Positions 8,606 through 17,058 of a stretch of 64,000 bases of DNA are shown here, in pieces; position 1 is the first letter of the stretch, and each line of letters opens with the position of its first letter. The notes beneath the pieces are model-generated. The model saw only the letters and a list, made by a program, of their open reading frames with translations, was not told where the DNA came from and did no database searches. This stretch comes from JAENVT01 sp039931555. GTDB taxonomy: Bacteria; Actinomycetota; Acidimicrobiia; Acidimicrobiales; Ilumatobacteraceae. The stretch covers positions 1 through 64,000 of the forward strand of contig JBDTRP010000116.1 of assembly GCA_039931555.1 (NCBI GenBank), written 5' to 3'. Both the position numbers and the translations under genes were made by a program.

Positions 8606-10378
8606 GTGCTCCGAATGTCGACAATGTTCCTGCGTACCTTGCGCGAGGACCCTGCCGACGCGGAGGTCGCCAGTCACCGCCTGCTCGTTCGCGCCGGCTA
8701 CATCCGCCGCGCTGCGCCGGGTGGGTTCACGTGGCTGCCGATCGGGTGGATCGTGTACCAGAACGTCGAGCGGGTGGTGCGCGAAGAGATGGACCGGGCG
8801 GGCTTCCAGGAGGTGCACTTCCCTGCGCTCCTGCCACGCGAGCCCTACGAGTTGTCCGGCCGTTGGACCGACTACGGCGACAGCCTCTTTCGCCTGAAGG
8901 ACCGCAAGGGCGCCGACATGCTGCTGGCGCCGACCCACGAGGAACTGTTCACGCTCCTGGTGAAGGACCTGTACAGCAGCTACAAGGACCTCCCGCTGGT
9001 GATCTACCAGATCCAGACCAAGTTCCGCGACGAGGCCAGGCCGCGTGCCGGCCTGCTGCGTGGCCGCGAGTTCGTGATGAAGGACTCGTACAGCTTCGAC
9101 CTCACCGATGAAGGACTCGAGGTCAGCTATCAACGGCACCGCGTTGCGTATCAGCGCACGTTCGACCGCCTCGGGCTTCCCTACGTGATCGTCTCGGCGA
9201 TGAGTGGCGCCATGGGCGGCTCGGCCAGCGAGGAGTTCCTGGCGCCGATGGAGGTCGGCGAGGACTCGTATGTGCGCTGCACGAACTGTGATTACGCGGC
9301 CAACACCGAGGCAGTGCGAGTCGCCACACAGCAGCCGCTCCCCTACGGCGACGCTCCGGCCGCGCTGGTCGCCGATACGCCCGACACCCCGACCATTCAG
9401 ACGCTCGTCGATCTGATCAACAGCCGCGATGATCTGCGTCGCGCCGATCGGGAATGGACGGCCGCCGACACGCTGAAGAACGTGATCGTCAAGCTCCGTC
9501 ACCCGGATGGCCGCACGGAACCGCTGGCCGTCGGTGTTCCCGGCGACCGCGACGTCGACATGAAACGACTCGAGGCGCAAGTCGGGCCGGCCGAGATCGA
9601 ACCGTTCACCGAGGTCGACTTCGCTGCCAACACCCACCTGGTCAAGGGCTACATCGGGCCAGGGGCGCTCGGTGCCGACAAGCCTGCCGGCGTCCGCTAC
9701 CTGATCGATCCGCGGATCGTCGACGGGACCCAATGGGTCACCGGAGCCGACCAATCGGGCCGTCATGTCCTCTACCTCACCGCCGGCCGCGACTTCACCG
9801 CCGACGGCACGGTCGAGGCCGCCGAAGTGGTCGACGGCGATCCGTGCCCCGTCTGCGGGTCGGCCCTGGAGATCGCCCGCGGCATCGAGATCGGCCACAT
9901 CTTCCAGCTCGGCCGCAAGTATGCGGCCGCCCTCGGTCTCAACGTGCTCGACCAGAACGGCAAGCAGCAGGTCGTCACGATGGGTTCGTACGGCATCGGC
10001 GTGTCCCGAGCCGTCGCCGCGATCGCCGAGATGAACTGCGACGACAAGGGCCTGATCTGGCCGCACGAGGTCGCTCCGGCCGACGTGCACATCGTCGCCA
10101 CGGGCAAGGCCGGCGATGCCCAGCTTCCGGCCGCCGAACAATTGGCCGCAGATTGCGAAGCCGCTGGGCTGCGTGTGCTGCTCGACGATCGGGTCGGCGT
10201 CTCGCCGGGCATCAAGTTCAATGACGCCGAACTGATCGGCGTGCCGACGATCGTGGTCGTCGGTCGCGGACTGGTCGACGGCGTCGTCGAGGTCAAGGAT
10301 CGCCGTTCGGGCGACCGTCGCGACGTCGCCCTGGCCGAGGCCGTCGACGCCTTGCGCGCCACACTCCCCCCGAGATGA
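8606..10378 (+). CDS. proS: Prolyl-tRNA synthetase
   Basis: A class II aminoacyl-tRNA synthetase that charges tRNA-Pro. The 590-residue protein has bacterial-type ProS features: LRTLREDPADAEVASHRLLVRAGYIR at the N-terminus, motif 2 around QTKFRDEARPRAGLLRGREF, and an insertion (editing) domain from about residue 235. The Cys-containing VVDGDPCPVCGS segment and motif 3 (GSYGIGVSRAVAAIAE) precede the anticodon-binding domain. The GTG at 8606 was chosen because GAGG lies nine bases upstream; an ATG at 8615 is the alternative. It is divergent from rimP, with about 180 bases between. Confidence 0.96.
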   Translation: MLRMSTMFLRTLREDPADAEVASHRLLVRAGYIRRAAPGGFTWLPIGWIVYQNVERVVREEMDRAGFQEVHFPALLPREPYELSGRWTDYGDSLFRLKDRKGADMLLAPTHEELFTLLVKDLYSSYKDLPLVIYQIQTKFRDEARPRAGLLRGREFVMKDSYSFDLTDEGLEVSYQRHRVAYQRTFDRLGLPYVIVSAMSGAMGGSASEEFLAPMEVGEDSYVRCTNCDYAANTEAVRVATQQPLPYGDAPAALVADTPDTPTIQTLVDLINSRDDLRRADREWTAADTLKNVIVKLRHPDGRTEPLAVGVPGDRDVDMKRLEAQVGPAEIEPFTEVDFAANTHLVKGYIGPGALGADKPAGVRYLIDPRIVDGTQWVTGADQSGRHVLYLTAGRDFTADGTVEAAEVVDGDPCPVCGSALEIARGIEIGHIFQLGRKYAAALGLNVLDQNGKQQVVTMGSYGIGVSRAVAAIAEMNCDDKGLIWPHEVAPADVHIVATGKAGDAQLPAAEQLAADCEAAGLRVLLDDRVGVSPGIKFNDAELIGVPTIVVVGRGLVDGVVEVKDRRSGDRRDVALAEAVDALRATLPPR

Positions 10379-10427
10379 GGGACATAGGACCCTGGAGCTG
10401 AATGCTTCCGCGGGTTCTACTGACGAG

Positions 10428-10991
10428 ATGGAAGTTCTCCTCATCGAATCCGCCCCTGGTGTGGCCGCGACCCTGCAACATCGCCTCGTGCGCGATGGCC
10501 ACGACGTGATCTCGTGCAACGACTCCCACGGTGGGCCCTGCAAGGGGGTGGAAGCCGACGAGACGTGCCCGATGACCCAGCACATCGACGTCGCCATCCT
10601 CGCCCGCGAGCGAGACGCTGCCCCGAGTCTCAACGAGATGGGCTCGATCTGCGCCAAACGCCACCGCGTCCCGCTCGTCACGCTGTACCCCGGCGACGAG
10701 TTCGGCCCCGGATCCAGCACCGAGATCGCCGCGGCCGTCGCCCGCCGGGAGATCGAGGCCGGGTACGTTGCCGCAGTTCGACGCGACCTCGGCCACGCCG
10801 TCGGTGACATCACGGTGTTGCGTGAGCACCAACGGATTCACGTTGCCGTCTCGGTCGCCCAGCCCCGAACGGCACAGGAGATGAGCCGGTTGGCCGACCG
10901 CGCTCGCAAAGCGGTGCGCGATCACGATCAGCACACTCCAGTGATCGACATCTCGGTGATTGCCGCCGAGGTGAGCCCCGAGGTGGAGTGA
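10428..10991 (+). CDS. Receiver-like protein with degenerate phosphorylation site
   Basis: A 187-residue protein of unknown function. The first 110 residues look like a response-regulator receiver fold: MEVLLIESAPGVAATLQHRLVRDGHDV at the start, a strand HIDVAILAR where the phospho-acceptor Asp would lie, and a later strand RVPLVTLYP. The usual acidic pair at the end of the first strand is replaced by Glu-Ser, and the acceptor position by Ala/Arg. Phosphorylation therefore looks unlikely. The C-terminal part (HQRIHVAVSVAQPRTAQEMSRLADRARKAV) has no recognised DNA-binding domain. It follows proS by 49 bases. The fold assignment is an inference from pattern only. Confidence 0.6.
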   Translation: MEVLLIESAPGVAATLQHRLVRDGHDVISCNDSHGGPCKGVEADETCPMTQHIDVAILARERDAAPSLNEMGSICAKRHRVPLVTLYPGDEFGPGSSTEIAAAVARREIEAGYVAAVRRDLGHAVGDITVLREHQRIHVAVSVAQPRTAQEMSRLADRARKAVRDHDQHTPVIDISVIAAEVSPEVE

Positions 10992-11035
10992 TCGGCTAGA
11001 ACCACACCCGTACCACGAGTGCGGGGAGCGCGTCG

Positions 11036-11878
11036 ATGCCACTGAATCCGGAAGCCGTTGGAACGATCGGTGAGGTCGCTGAGGCTTCCTGGACCAGCAA
11101 GGATGCGTTGCTCTACGCCGTCGGTATTGGCGCTGGCACCGACGAGCTCGCCTACACCACCGAGAACACCAACGGCATCGACCAACAGGTGTTCCCGACC
11201 TTCGCGGTCGTCGTGGGGTGGGGCGCAGGTTCGGCGATGCGCAACATCGGTACGTTCAACCCGGCGTTGCTGGTGCATGGCCAACAGGCGATCACCTTCC
11301 ACAAGCCGCTGCCGGTCAGCGGGTCGGCCAGCGTGCAAGGCCAGGTCGTCGCGATGTACGACAAGGGCAAGGCCGCAGTGGTCGTGACCGAGACGGTCGC
11401 CACCGATCTGGCCGACGGGCAGCCGCTGTTCACCAACCGTTCATCGGTGTTCATCCGTGGCGAGGGCGGCTGGGGCGGCGACCGCGGGCCGAGCGGCCCG
11501 CAGAACGAACCACCGGACCGTGCCGCGGATCACCAGGTCACCTACCAGACCTCGCCCGATCAGGCGCTGATCTACCGGTTGTCGGGCGACCGCAATCCGC
11601 TGCACAGCGACCCGTCGTTCGCGGCGATGGGCGGATTCGACCGGCCCATCCTCCACGGCCTGTGCACGTACGGGTTCACCGGTCGGGCGCTGCTGCACAC
11701 GATGTGCGGTAGCGATTCCCGCCGGTTCAAGCACATCGAGGGTCGATTCACGTCACCAGTGCTGCCAGGCGAGGCACTGACCGTGGCGATGTGGGACATC
11801 GACGACGGCGCGACGGTGTTCACGACCTCCGCCGGCGATCGTGCCGTGATCGATCAGGGATTGCTGCGCTTCGACTGA
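11036..11878 (+). CDS. MaoC-like double hot-dog enoyl-CoA hydratase / 3-hydroxyacyl dehydratase
   Basis: A 280-residue MaoC family dehydratase with two hot-dog halves. The N-terminal half lacks the catalytic motif. The C-terminal half contains the hydratase-2 motif: YRLSGDRNPLHSDP followed by GFDRPILHGLCTYG, with the catalytic Asp and His. This is the arrangement in eukaryotic-type R-specific hydratase 2 and mycobacterial Htd-like proteins acting on long-chain or steroid side-chain acyl-CoA. GGGGAG lies eight bases before the ATG. It ends convergently with an SDR gene whose product could act on neighbouring beta-oxidation steps. The exact substrate is not predictable. Confidence 0.88.
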   Translation: MPLNPEAVGTIGEVAEASWTSKDALLYAVGIGAGTDELAYTTENTNGIDQQVFPTFAVVVGWGAGSAMRNIGTFNPALLVHGQQAITFHKPLPVSGSASVQGQVVAMYDKGKAAVVVTETVATDLADGQPLFTNRSSVFIRGEGGWGGDRGPSGPQNEPPDRAADHQVTYQTSPDQALIYRLSGDRNPLHSDPSFAAMGGFDRPILHGLCTYGFTGRALLHTMCGSDSRRFKHIEGRFTSPVLPGEALTVAMWDIDDGATVFTTSAGDRAVIDQGLLRFD

Positions 11879-11900
11879 GCGCTGTTCAGCGTCTGTCGGG

Positions 11901-12818
11901 TCAGTGGGGCTGCGGCCAACCGCCGGGCTCGCCGTCCATGCCCGAGTTCTGCCGAGCCTTGGCGACCAGGTCGCGCACGATGGGGCCGAGCAATGTCGGG
12001 TCCTCGACCGGCGCCTGGCGTGGTCCGCGGACCCATCCTTCGGCAATGGCCAGCACATCGCCGCTGGCCTCGAACACGCGGCCGCTGATGTCCTTCGACT
12101 CGGCCGAAGCCAACCACGTGACGATCGGCGCGATCCAGCGGGGCGAGCGCATCTCGCGCTGCTCGTCGGTCTCGGGCGCCGGGCCGAGCCCTTCGGTCAT
12201 GCGGGTCAGGGCAACCGGGGCCACGGCGTTGACGGTGACCCCATAGCGAGCCAGTTCGAGCGCGGCGATGTTGGTGAAGGCGGCGATGCCGGCCTTGGCG
12301 GCGCCGTAGTTGGTCTGACCCGGGTTGCCATAGATGCCACTGACCGATGTGGTGTTGATGATCCGGCCATCGACGGGTTGGCCGGCTTTGGCGCGCTCGC
12401 GCCAGTAGGCGGCTGCCCAACGGCTGGGAGCGAAGGTGCCCTTGAGGTGCACGTTGATGACCGCGTCCCACTCCTCCTCCGTCATGTTGGCCAGCACCCG
12501 ATCGCGCAGGATTCCGGCGTTGTTGACGACGACGTGGAGATCGCCGAACGTCTCGATCGCCGTGTTGATCAGGCGCTGCGCACCCTCCCACGACGACACG
12601 CTGTCACCGTTGGCGACAGCCTCACCACCCATGCCCTTGATCTCCTGCACGACCTGCTCGGCAGGGCTGAGATCGCCGCCCGAGCCATCGACAGCAGCGC
12701 CAACATCGTTGACCACCACCTTGGCGCCATGAGCCGCCAGGCTGAGCGCGTGTTCACGTCCGATGCCACGGCCGGCGCCGGTCACGACGGCGATGCGCCC
12801 TTCACACAGCTTGCTCAT
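11901..12818 (-). CDS. Short-chain dehydrogenase/reductase (17-beta-HSD4/FabG-like)
   Basis: A 305-residue SDR. The NAD(P)-binding TGAGRGIG motif lies near residue 14 and NNAG around residue 93. The catalytic SVSG ... YGAAK set follows, with Tyr and Lys spaced as usual. The insertion after the second strand (NDVGAAVDGSGGDLSPAEQVVQEI) is typical of the hydroxyacyl-CoA dehydrogenase domain of multifunctional protein 2 (17-beta-HSD type 4). An acyl-CoA substrate is therefore likely. It faces the MaoC hydratase gene tail to tail with 22 bases between, and the two activities are consecutive in (R)-specific beta-oxidation. Joint function is an inference. Confidence 0.88.
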   Translation of the reverse strand: MSKLCEGRIAVVTGAGRGIGREHALSLAAHGAKVVVNDVGAAVDGSGGDLSPAEQVVQEIKGMGGEAVANGDSVSSWEGAQRLINTAIETFGDLHVVVNNAGILRDRVLANMTEEEWDAVINVHLKGTFAPSRWAAAYWRERAKAGQPVDGRIINTTSVSGIYGNPGQTNYGAAKAGIAAFTNIAALELARYGVTVNAVAPVALTRMTEGLGPAPETDEQREMRSPRWIAPIVTWLASAESKDISGRVFEASGDVLAIAEGWVRGPRQAPVEDPTLLGPIVRDLVAKARQNSGMDGEPGGWPQPH

Positions 12819-12888
12819 TCGGCACTCGTCTTGCTCATGGAAACCCCTCGGCTAGGTAGTGGACTACGCGAATCATAAAGTGACAACG

Positions 12889-13680
12889 ATGTGTGACTGC
12901 CAGTCGACTCGTGGAATCACCCGACGCGAGGCACTCAGCACCGCCCTGGTGGTCGGTTCGGCGATCGTTCTCGGCGGGCCGATATCGACCCAGGCCGAGG
13001 CCGCGACGGGGCCGGCGGTACCAGCGGTCGAGGTGCTGCCCGGGTTGTCGATCTACCCCCGCGACGCGTGGGGAATGCACCTCCCACCGGTTGCGCCCAT
13101 CGGGGTCGAGACGCCGCAGTTCCTGCTCGTGCACCACTCGGCGTCCTCCAACTCGTACGCGAGCGCGGTCAACGTGATCCAGGCGACGTACGCGTTCCAC
13201 ACCAGCTCGGCCAAGGGGTGGAGTGACGTGTGCTACGAGTTCTTCATCGGGCGCGACGGCGATGTGTGGGAGGGCCGGGCGGGGGCGTTGACCGGGCCGG
13301 TCGTCGCCGACGCAACAGGTGGCAGCCAGGGCTTTGCCCAACTCATCTGCCTTCTGGGCGACTTCACCAGTCGACTCCCGACCGAGGCCGCGCAGTCATC
13401 CCTGGTCAACATGCTGGCCTGGCTCGCCGATCGGTACTCGATCGACCTCGGCGCCGGCGCGACCACGTCGTTCATCTCCCGAGGCTCGCAGCGGTGGCCC
13501 GCCGGCACCCCGGTGACGACCGAGACCATCTCCGGGCACCGCGAGATGTCGTTCACCGCGTGTCCCGGCGATGCCTTGTATCCGATGCTCCCGGAGATCC
13601 GAGCTCGGGCCCTCGCGCAGCACGACGCGTGGCGGACGACCCTCAAACCAGCGCGGCGCCTCGGCATCGTCACGCCGTAG
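12889..13680 (+). CDS. Exported N-acetylmuramoyl-L-alanine amidase / PGRP-domain protein
   Basis: A 263-residue secreted protein. The N-terminus has twin arginines (GITRREALSTALVVGSAIVLGG) followed by an ASTQAEA-like cleavage region, a Tat-type signal. The mature part is an amidase_2/PGRP domain: LVHHSASSN with the first zinc His, VCYEFFIGRDGDVWEGR, and GHREMSFTACPGD with the second His and the Cys ligand. It should cleave the amide between muramic acid and the stem peptide. No clear ribosome-binding site precedes the ATG at 12889; a GTG at 12880 is possible. The next gene starts 10 bases after its stop. Confidence 0.85.
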   Translation: MCDCQSTRGITRREALSTALVVGSAIVLGGPISTQAEAATGPAVPAVEVLPGLSIYPRDAWGMHLPPVAPIGVETPQFLLVHHSASSNSYASAVNVIQATYAFHTSSAKGWSDVCYEFFIGRDGDVWEGRAGALTGPVVADATGGSQGFAQLICLLGDFTSRLPTEAAQSSLVNMLAWLADRYSIDLGAGATTSFISRGSQRWPAGTPVTTETISGHREMSFTACPGDALYPMLPEIRARALAQHDAWRTTLKPARRLGIVTP

Positions 13681-13690
13681 CCTGCCGCCG

Positions 13691-14926
13691 ATGACCACGA
13701 CCCATCCAGGGCTGCTGCCCGCGACCGCCGACGTCGTGGTCGTCGGTGCCGGCCCGGCCGGATCAACCGCGGCCACGTTGCTCGCCCGTGCCGGTCGCTC
13801 GGTCGTGGTGATCGACAAGGCAGTGTTCCCTCGCGACAAGTGTTGCGGTGATGGGCTGACCACACTCGCCCTTCGTGAGCTCGAACCCCTGGGCCTGCGA
13901 CCAGAGATGGTTCCCAACTGGAAGTCGGTCGACGCCGCATGGCTGCGCTCGCCGTCGGGTCGCGAGGTCTGCGTGCCACTTCCCGCCGATGGGATCTTCG
14001 CTGCGACCACTCCGCGGCGCGAGCTCGACGCAGCCCTGCTCGGCCTGGCGCGCCAGGCGGGAGCGCAGGTTCTCGAGGGTCACGGACTGGGTGGCGTGCG
14101 ACAACTCGCATCGTCCGTGGAGGTCGATGTCGACGGGGCGGGAACGATCGAGGCCAGGTATGTCATCGCTGCGGACGGGATGTGGTCGGCAACTCGCAAA
14201 GCGTTGGGCGTGGGCGAGCCCGGCTATCTCGGGGAATGGCACGCGTTCCGCCAATACGCGCGCAACGTCACCGGGCCCGCGGCGCAGCGATTGATCGTGT
14301 GGTTCGAGCCGGACCTGCTGCCGGGCTACATGTGGAGCTTCCCCCTGCCGGCGGGACGGGTCAACATCGGCTTCGGCGTGCAACGCGACGGGCTTCGGCG
14401 CGTCCGCGACATGAAGCCACTGTGGGACGAGCTCCTCCGACGGCCCCATGTCGTCGAGGCGCTGGGCGCCGGTTTCGAGTTGGAGGATCGGCACACCGCC
14501 TGGCCGATTCCCGCTGGTATCGACCGGGCCACGTTGACGACGGGTCGGGTGTGCTTCGTCGGAGACGCGGCCATGGCCACCGACACCATGACCGGCGAAG
14601 GCATCGGCCAGGCGATCCTCACTGGTCGTCTCGCGGCCGAGGCCATCGTCGCCGGCGGCGCCCTGGCCGCCGCCGAGGTGTCCAAGCGCTATCGGTCGAG
14701 CGTGCAGCACCATCTGCTCGCCGACCACAAGATGTCAGTGAGGCTCAGCAAGGTCCTCAGCCATCAGCTGGGCGCCCGTGGTGCCATCCGGTTGGTGGCA
14801 ACCACTTCGTGGTCGCGTCGCAACTTCGCCAGATGGATGTTCGAGGACGAGCCGAGAGCCATCGCCCTCACCCCTTCCCGCTGGCATCGCCACTTCTTCC
14901 ACGAGCCCGGCCCCTACCAACCCTGA
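13691..14926 (+). CDS. Geranylgeranyl reductase family FAD-dependent oxidoreductase
   Basis: A 411-residue flavoprotein. The Rossmann motif VVVGAGPAGSTAATLLAR lies near residue 16. The family block FPRDKCCGDGLT follows around residue 50. The second FAD motif is GDAAMATDTMTGEGIGQAI, near residue 295. The geranylgeranyl reductase family saturates isoprenoid double bonds, for example in menaquinone or lipid side chains. The Cys-containing CCGDG motif fits the family but does not identify the substrate. The ATG lies 10 bases after the amidase stop; without an obvious ribosome-binding site, coupled expression is plausible. Confidence 0.85.
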   Translation: MTTTHPGLLPATADVVVVGAGPAGSTAATLLARAGRSVVVIDKAVFPRDKCCGDGLTTLALRELEPLGLRPEMVPNWKSVDAAWLRSPSGREVCVPLPADGIFAATTPRRELDAALLGLARQAGAQVLEGHGLGGVRQLASSVEVDVDGAGTIEARYVIAADGMWSATRKALGVGEPGYLGEWHAFRQYARNVTGPAAQRLIVWFEPDLLPGYMWSFPLPAGRVNIGFGVQRDGLRRVRDMKPLWDELLRRPHVVEALGAGFELEDRHTAWPIPAGIDRATLTTGRVCFVGDAAMATDTMTGEGIGQAILTGRLAAEAIVAGGALAAAEVSKRYRSSVQHHLLADHKMSVRLSKVLSHQLGARGAIRLVATTSWSRRNFARWMFEDEPRAIALTPSRWHRHFFHEPGPYQP

Positions 14927-14940
14927 GACCGGGCGATGTT

Positions 14941-15870
14941 TCAGGCCGCAGCGGCGATTCTCGCCGCGTGCAGCGCGACCAACTCGTCGAGCAGGCCATC
15001 GAGGTCGAGAAGGTCGACCTCGTTGACTCGTTCGATCTGCCAGCCGATCCGATGACACTGACGATCGCGCCGCTTGTCACGCGTCGTTCCGTCGAGCAAG
15101 AGATGGTCAGGGTGCACGTCGATCTCGATACCCCAACGCACGGCCGGAACAGCGAGGTCGAGGCGAACTTTCGACCCATTCGGCAGCACGAGGTCGCGGA
15201 ACTGCGGCTGCACCGGCACGCCGCGAGCCCGCAACGCCTCGCCGAGCACGAGTTCAGGGTGCGATTCAGCAGCCGGGCGATCACCTCTGGCAATCAGCGT
15301 GCGAGCGAATTGCATCGAGCCTGGCCGTGTCGGATGACAGAGCCGACGTGCCGTCGCCCCGAGGCTGCCCATCGTGCACTTCTTGCGCTGGATCAACTGC
15401 TCGATGACGGACGCCAGATCGGCTTCGGACAAGTCCCTGGCCAGGTCGAATGCCAGCCGTGGCGCGCTGGCGATCACGATGCCGTTGGTGAGATGGAGCA
15501 CGTCGAGCGCCGTGACCTTCCGCGACTGCCGGAGCACGACGCCCTCATCGATCACGTGGGTGCCGTGAGGTACCGAGAAGTGGATCGGCGCGGCGGCCGG
15601 CATGCGCCGCAACACGACCAACCGGCCACCGGACGGCCCGGTGACAAAGCCTGTCGGATGGGCCAAGCACAGCGCCACGCAGCGTGATTCGAACGTCGGC
15701 GGCGCCGAGCTGATCCGCAGGACACTCCGGTGTACCGCAACCATCGCCCCGCCGTCGACGAGCCGCCTTCTGGCATTTCGCCCGACGCCGGCATCTGCCA
15801 ACTGCCGAACGGTGGCGTGGCCGAGCTGACGACGCAAGATTGCAAAGGCCGCATCGGTGAGATCGATCAT
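14941..15870 (-). CDS. AbiEi-like N-terminal domain protein with DUF559/Vsr-type nuclease fold
   Basis: A 309-residue protein. The N-terminal 60 residues (AFAILRRQLGHATVRQLADAGVGRNARRRLVDGG) look like the winged-helix AbiEi antitoxin-type domain that is common in actinobacteria. The C-terminal third (ESHPELVLGEALRARGVPV, then VRLDLAVP and WGIEIDVHP) matches the DUF559/Vsr-like PD-(D/E)xK nuclease fold. The likely acidic residues are in LDLAVP and EIDVHP. A GGAGG element precedes the ATG at 15870. Such proteins are numerous and poorly characterised. No partner toxin gene is adjacent. Nuclease activity is inferred, not shown. Confidence 0.7.
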   Translation of the reverse strand: MIDLTDAAFAILRRQLGHATVRQLADAGVGRNARRRLVDGGAMVAVHRSVLRISSAPPTFESRCVALCLAHPTGFVTGPSGGRLVVLRRMPAAAPIHFSVPHGTHVIDEGVVLRQSRKVTALDVLHLTNGIVIASAPRLAFDLARDLSEADLASVIEQLIQRKKCTMGSLGATARRLCHPTRPGSMQFARTLIARGDRPAAESHPELVLGEALRARGVPVQPQFRDLVLPNGSKVRLDLAVPAVRWGIEIDVHPDHLLLDGTTRDKRRDRQCHRIGWQIERVNEVDLLDLDGLLDELVALHAARIAAAA

Positions 15871-15943
15871 CGACTTCCTCCAAACATGTACGTGCAGTTG
15901 GGGGAAGTCGGGTCGGACCCTATCGCCCTCCACTCAACGCCTT

Positions 15944-16038
15944 GTGGAGTATCTGAGGCCTACCCGGGTACCCCGAAACACTCCACACCCACCCTGTGGA
16001 GTATCCGAGGCCTACCCGGGTACCCCGAAACACTCCAC
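15944..16038. repeat. Two tandem 43-bp palindromic units, 52-bp period
   Basis: Two nearly identical units, at 15944-15986 and 15996-16038, differ at one base inside the unit (t or c at the eleventh base). Each unit is bounded by gtggagt and actccac, which pair, and encloses the perfect palindrome tacccgggta at 15961-15970 and 16013-16022. The array fills the space between the AbiEi/DUF559-like gene and the nitronate monooxygenase gene. It could be a pair of operator sites, a bidirectional terminator or a REP-like element. Nothing in the sequence decides which. Confidence 0.85.
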
Positions 16039-16092
16039 ACCAGCCTGGGACGGGTGGAATGGGGCGGGAAGGGATTGGCTACGGTGCGTTGC

Positions 16093-17058
16093 ATGCGTAC
16101 TCGGCTCACCGATCTGCTCGACATCGAACACCCGATCATGCTCGCCGGGATGGGAGGCGTGAGCTACCACCGATTGGTGGCGGCCGTGAGCGAAGCCGGC
16201 GGGATCGGCACGCTCGGTGCATCGACGATGAGCGCCGAGGAACTGCCGATCGAGATGGCCGCCGTACGCGAGTTGACTGCGAAACCGTTCGGTGTCGACC
16301 TGTTGACCGCGCTGCCGGGCCAAGTCGAACGAGGCATCCAATCGGTGATCGATGGTGGCGCCCGGATCTTCGTGGCCGGCCTCGGCGTGCCGCGCGAGGC
16401 GATCGACCTGCTGCACTCCAAGAACATCCTGGTCGGCAGCATGTGCGGCAAGGTCCGCCACGCCATCAGCGCGGTCGCCAGCGGGGTCGACTTCGTGGTT
16501 GCCCAGGGCACCGAGGCCGGCGGGCACACCGGCACGGTCGCCACGATCACGCTGGTGCCGCAGGTCGTCGACGCGGTCGCCGGCAAGGTCCCCGTGGTCG
16601 CTGCCGGCGGGTTGTACGACGGTCGCGGGCTTGCGGCATCGTTGGCCCTGGGAGCGGATGGAGTATGGATCGGTACCCGCTTCATCGCGACGCCAGAGGC
16701 GCGGGCCGTGAACGGCTACAAGGAGGCGCTGTTGGCCACCGCCGAGGACGGAACCGTGGTCAGCCGGTCGTACACCGGCAAGACGTGTCGAGTCGTGCGC
16801 AACGAGTGGACGACCCACTACGACAGCCATCCCGACGAACTCCAGTCGTTCCCCGCCCAGGCCGTGTTCTCGGCAAAGGCCGGCGTGAACCACCTCGGCT
16901 TTCCTGACGGCACGGAAGTCGATGCCTCCCGCGAGTTCATGCCGTGCGGGCAGGGCGTCGGGGCGATCGATTCACTGGTGCCCGCGGCCGAGCTCGTGCA
17001 CGCCATGGTCGCCCAGGCGCAGGAAACCATCGAGCGCCTGATGGGTGCGCGGCGATGA
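16093..17058 (+). CDS. Nitronate monooxygenase / FMN-dependent enoyl-reductase-like protein
   Basis: A 321-residue TIM-barrel flavoprotein of the nitronate monooxygenase (2-nitropropane dioxygenase) family. The N-terminus TDLLDIEHPIMLAGMGGVS is typical. VAQGTEAGGHTG near residue 140 carries the family His. VPVVAAGGLYDGRGLAASLALGADGVWIGTRF is the phosphate-binding part of the FMN site. Members oxidise alkyl nitronates or act as enoyl reductases, and sequence alone does not separate these. The ATG at 16093 begins the conserved region. The gene overlaps the next by four bases (ATGA). Confidence 0.88.
   Translation: MRTRLTDLLDIEHPIMLAGMGGVSYHRLVAAVSEAGGIGTLGASTMSAEELPIEMAAVRELTAKPFGVDLLTALPGQVERGIQSVIDGGARIFVAGLGVPREAIDLLHSKNILVGSMCGKVRHAISAVASGVDFVVAQGTEAGGHTGTVATITLVPQVVDAVAGKVPVVAAGGLYDGRGLAASLALGADGVWIGTRFIATPEARAVNGYKEALLATAEDGTVVSRSYTGKTCRVVRNEWTTHYDSHPDELQSFPAQAVFSAKAGVNHLGFPDGTEVDASREFMPCGQGVGAIDSLVPAAELVHAMVAQAQETIERLMGARR

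Noticed and set aside
8498..10813. A very long antisense reading frame (771 codons) opposite proS and the receiver-like gene
   Set aside because: It lies wholly opposite a recognised synthetase gene. Its translation has no family resemblance, and such open frames are expected in GC-rich DNA.
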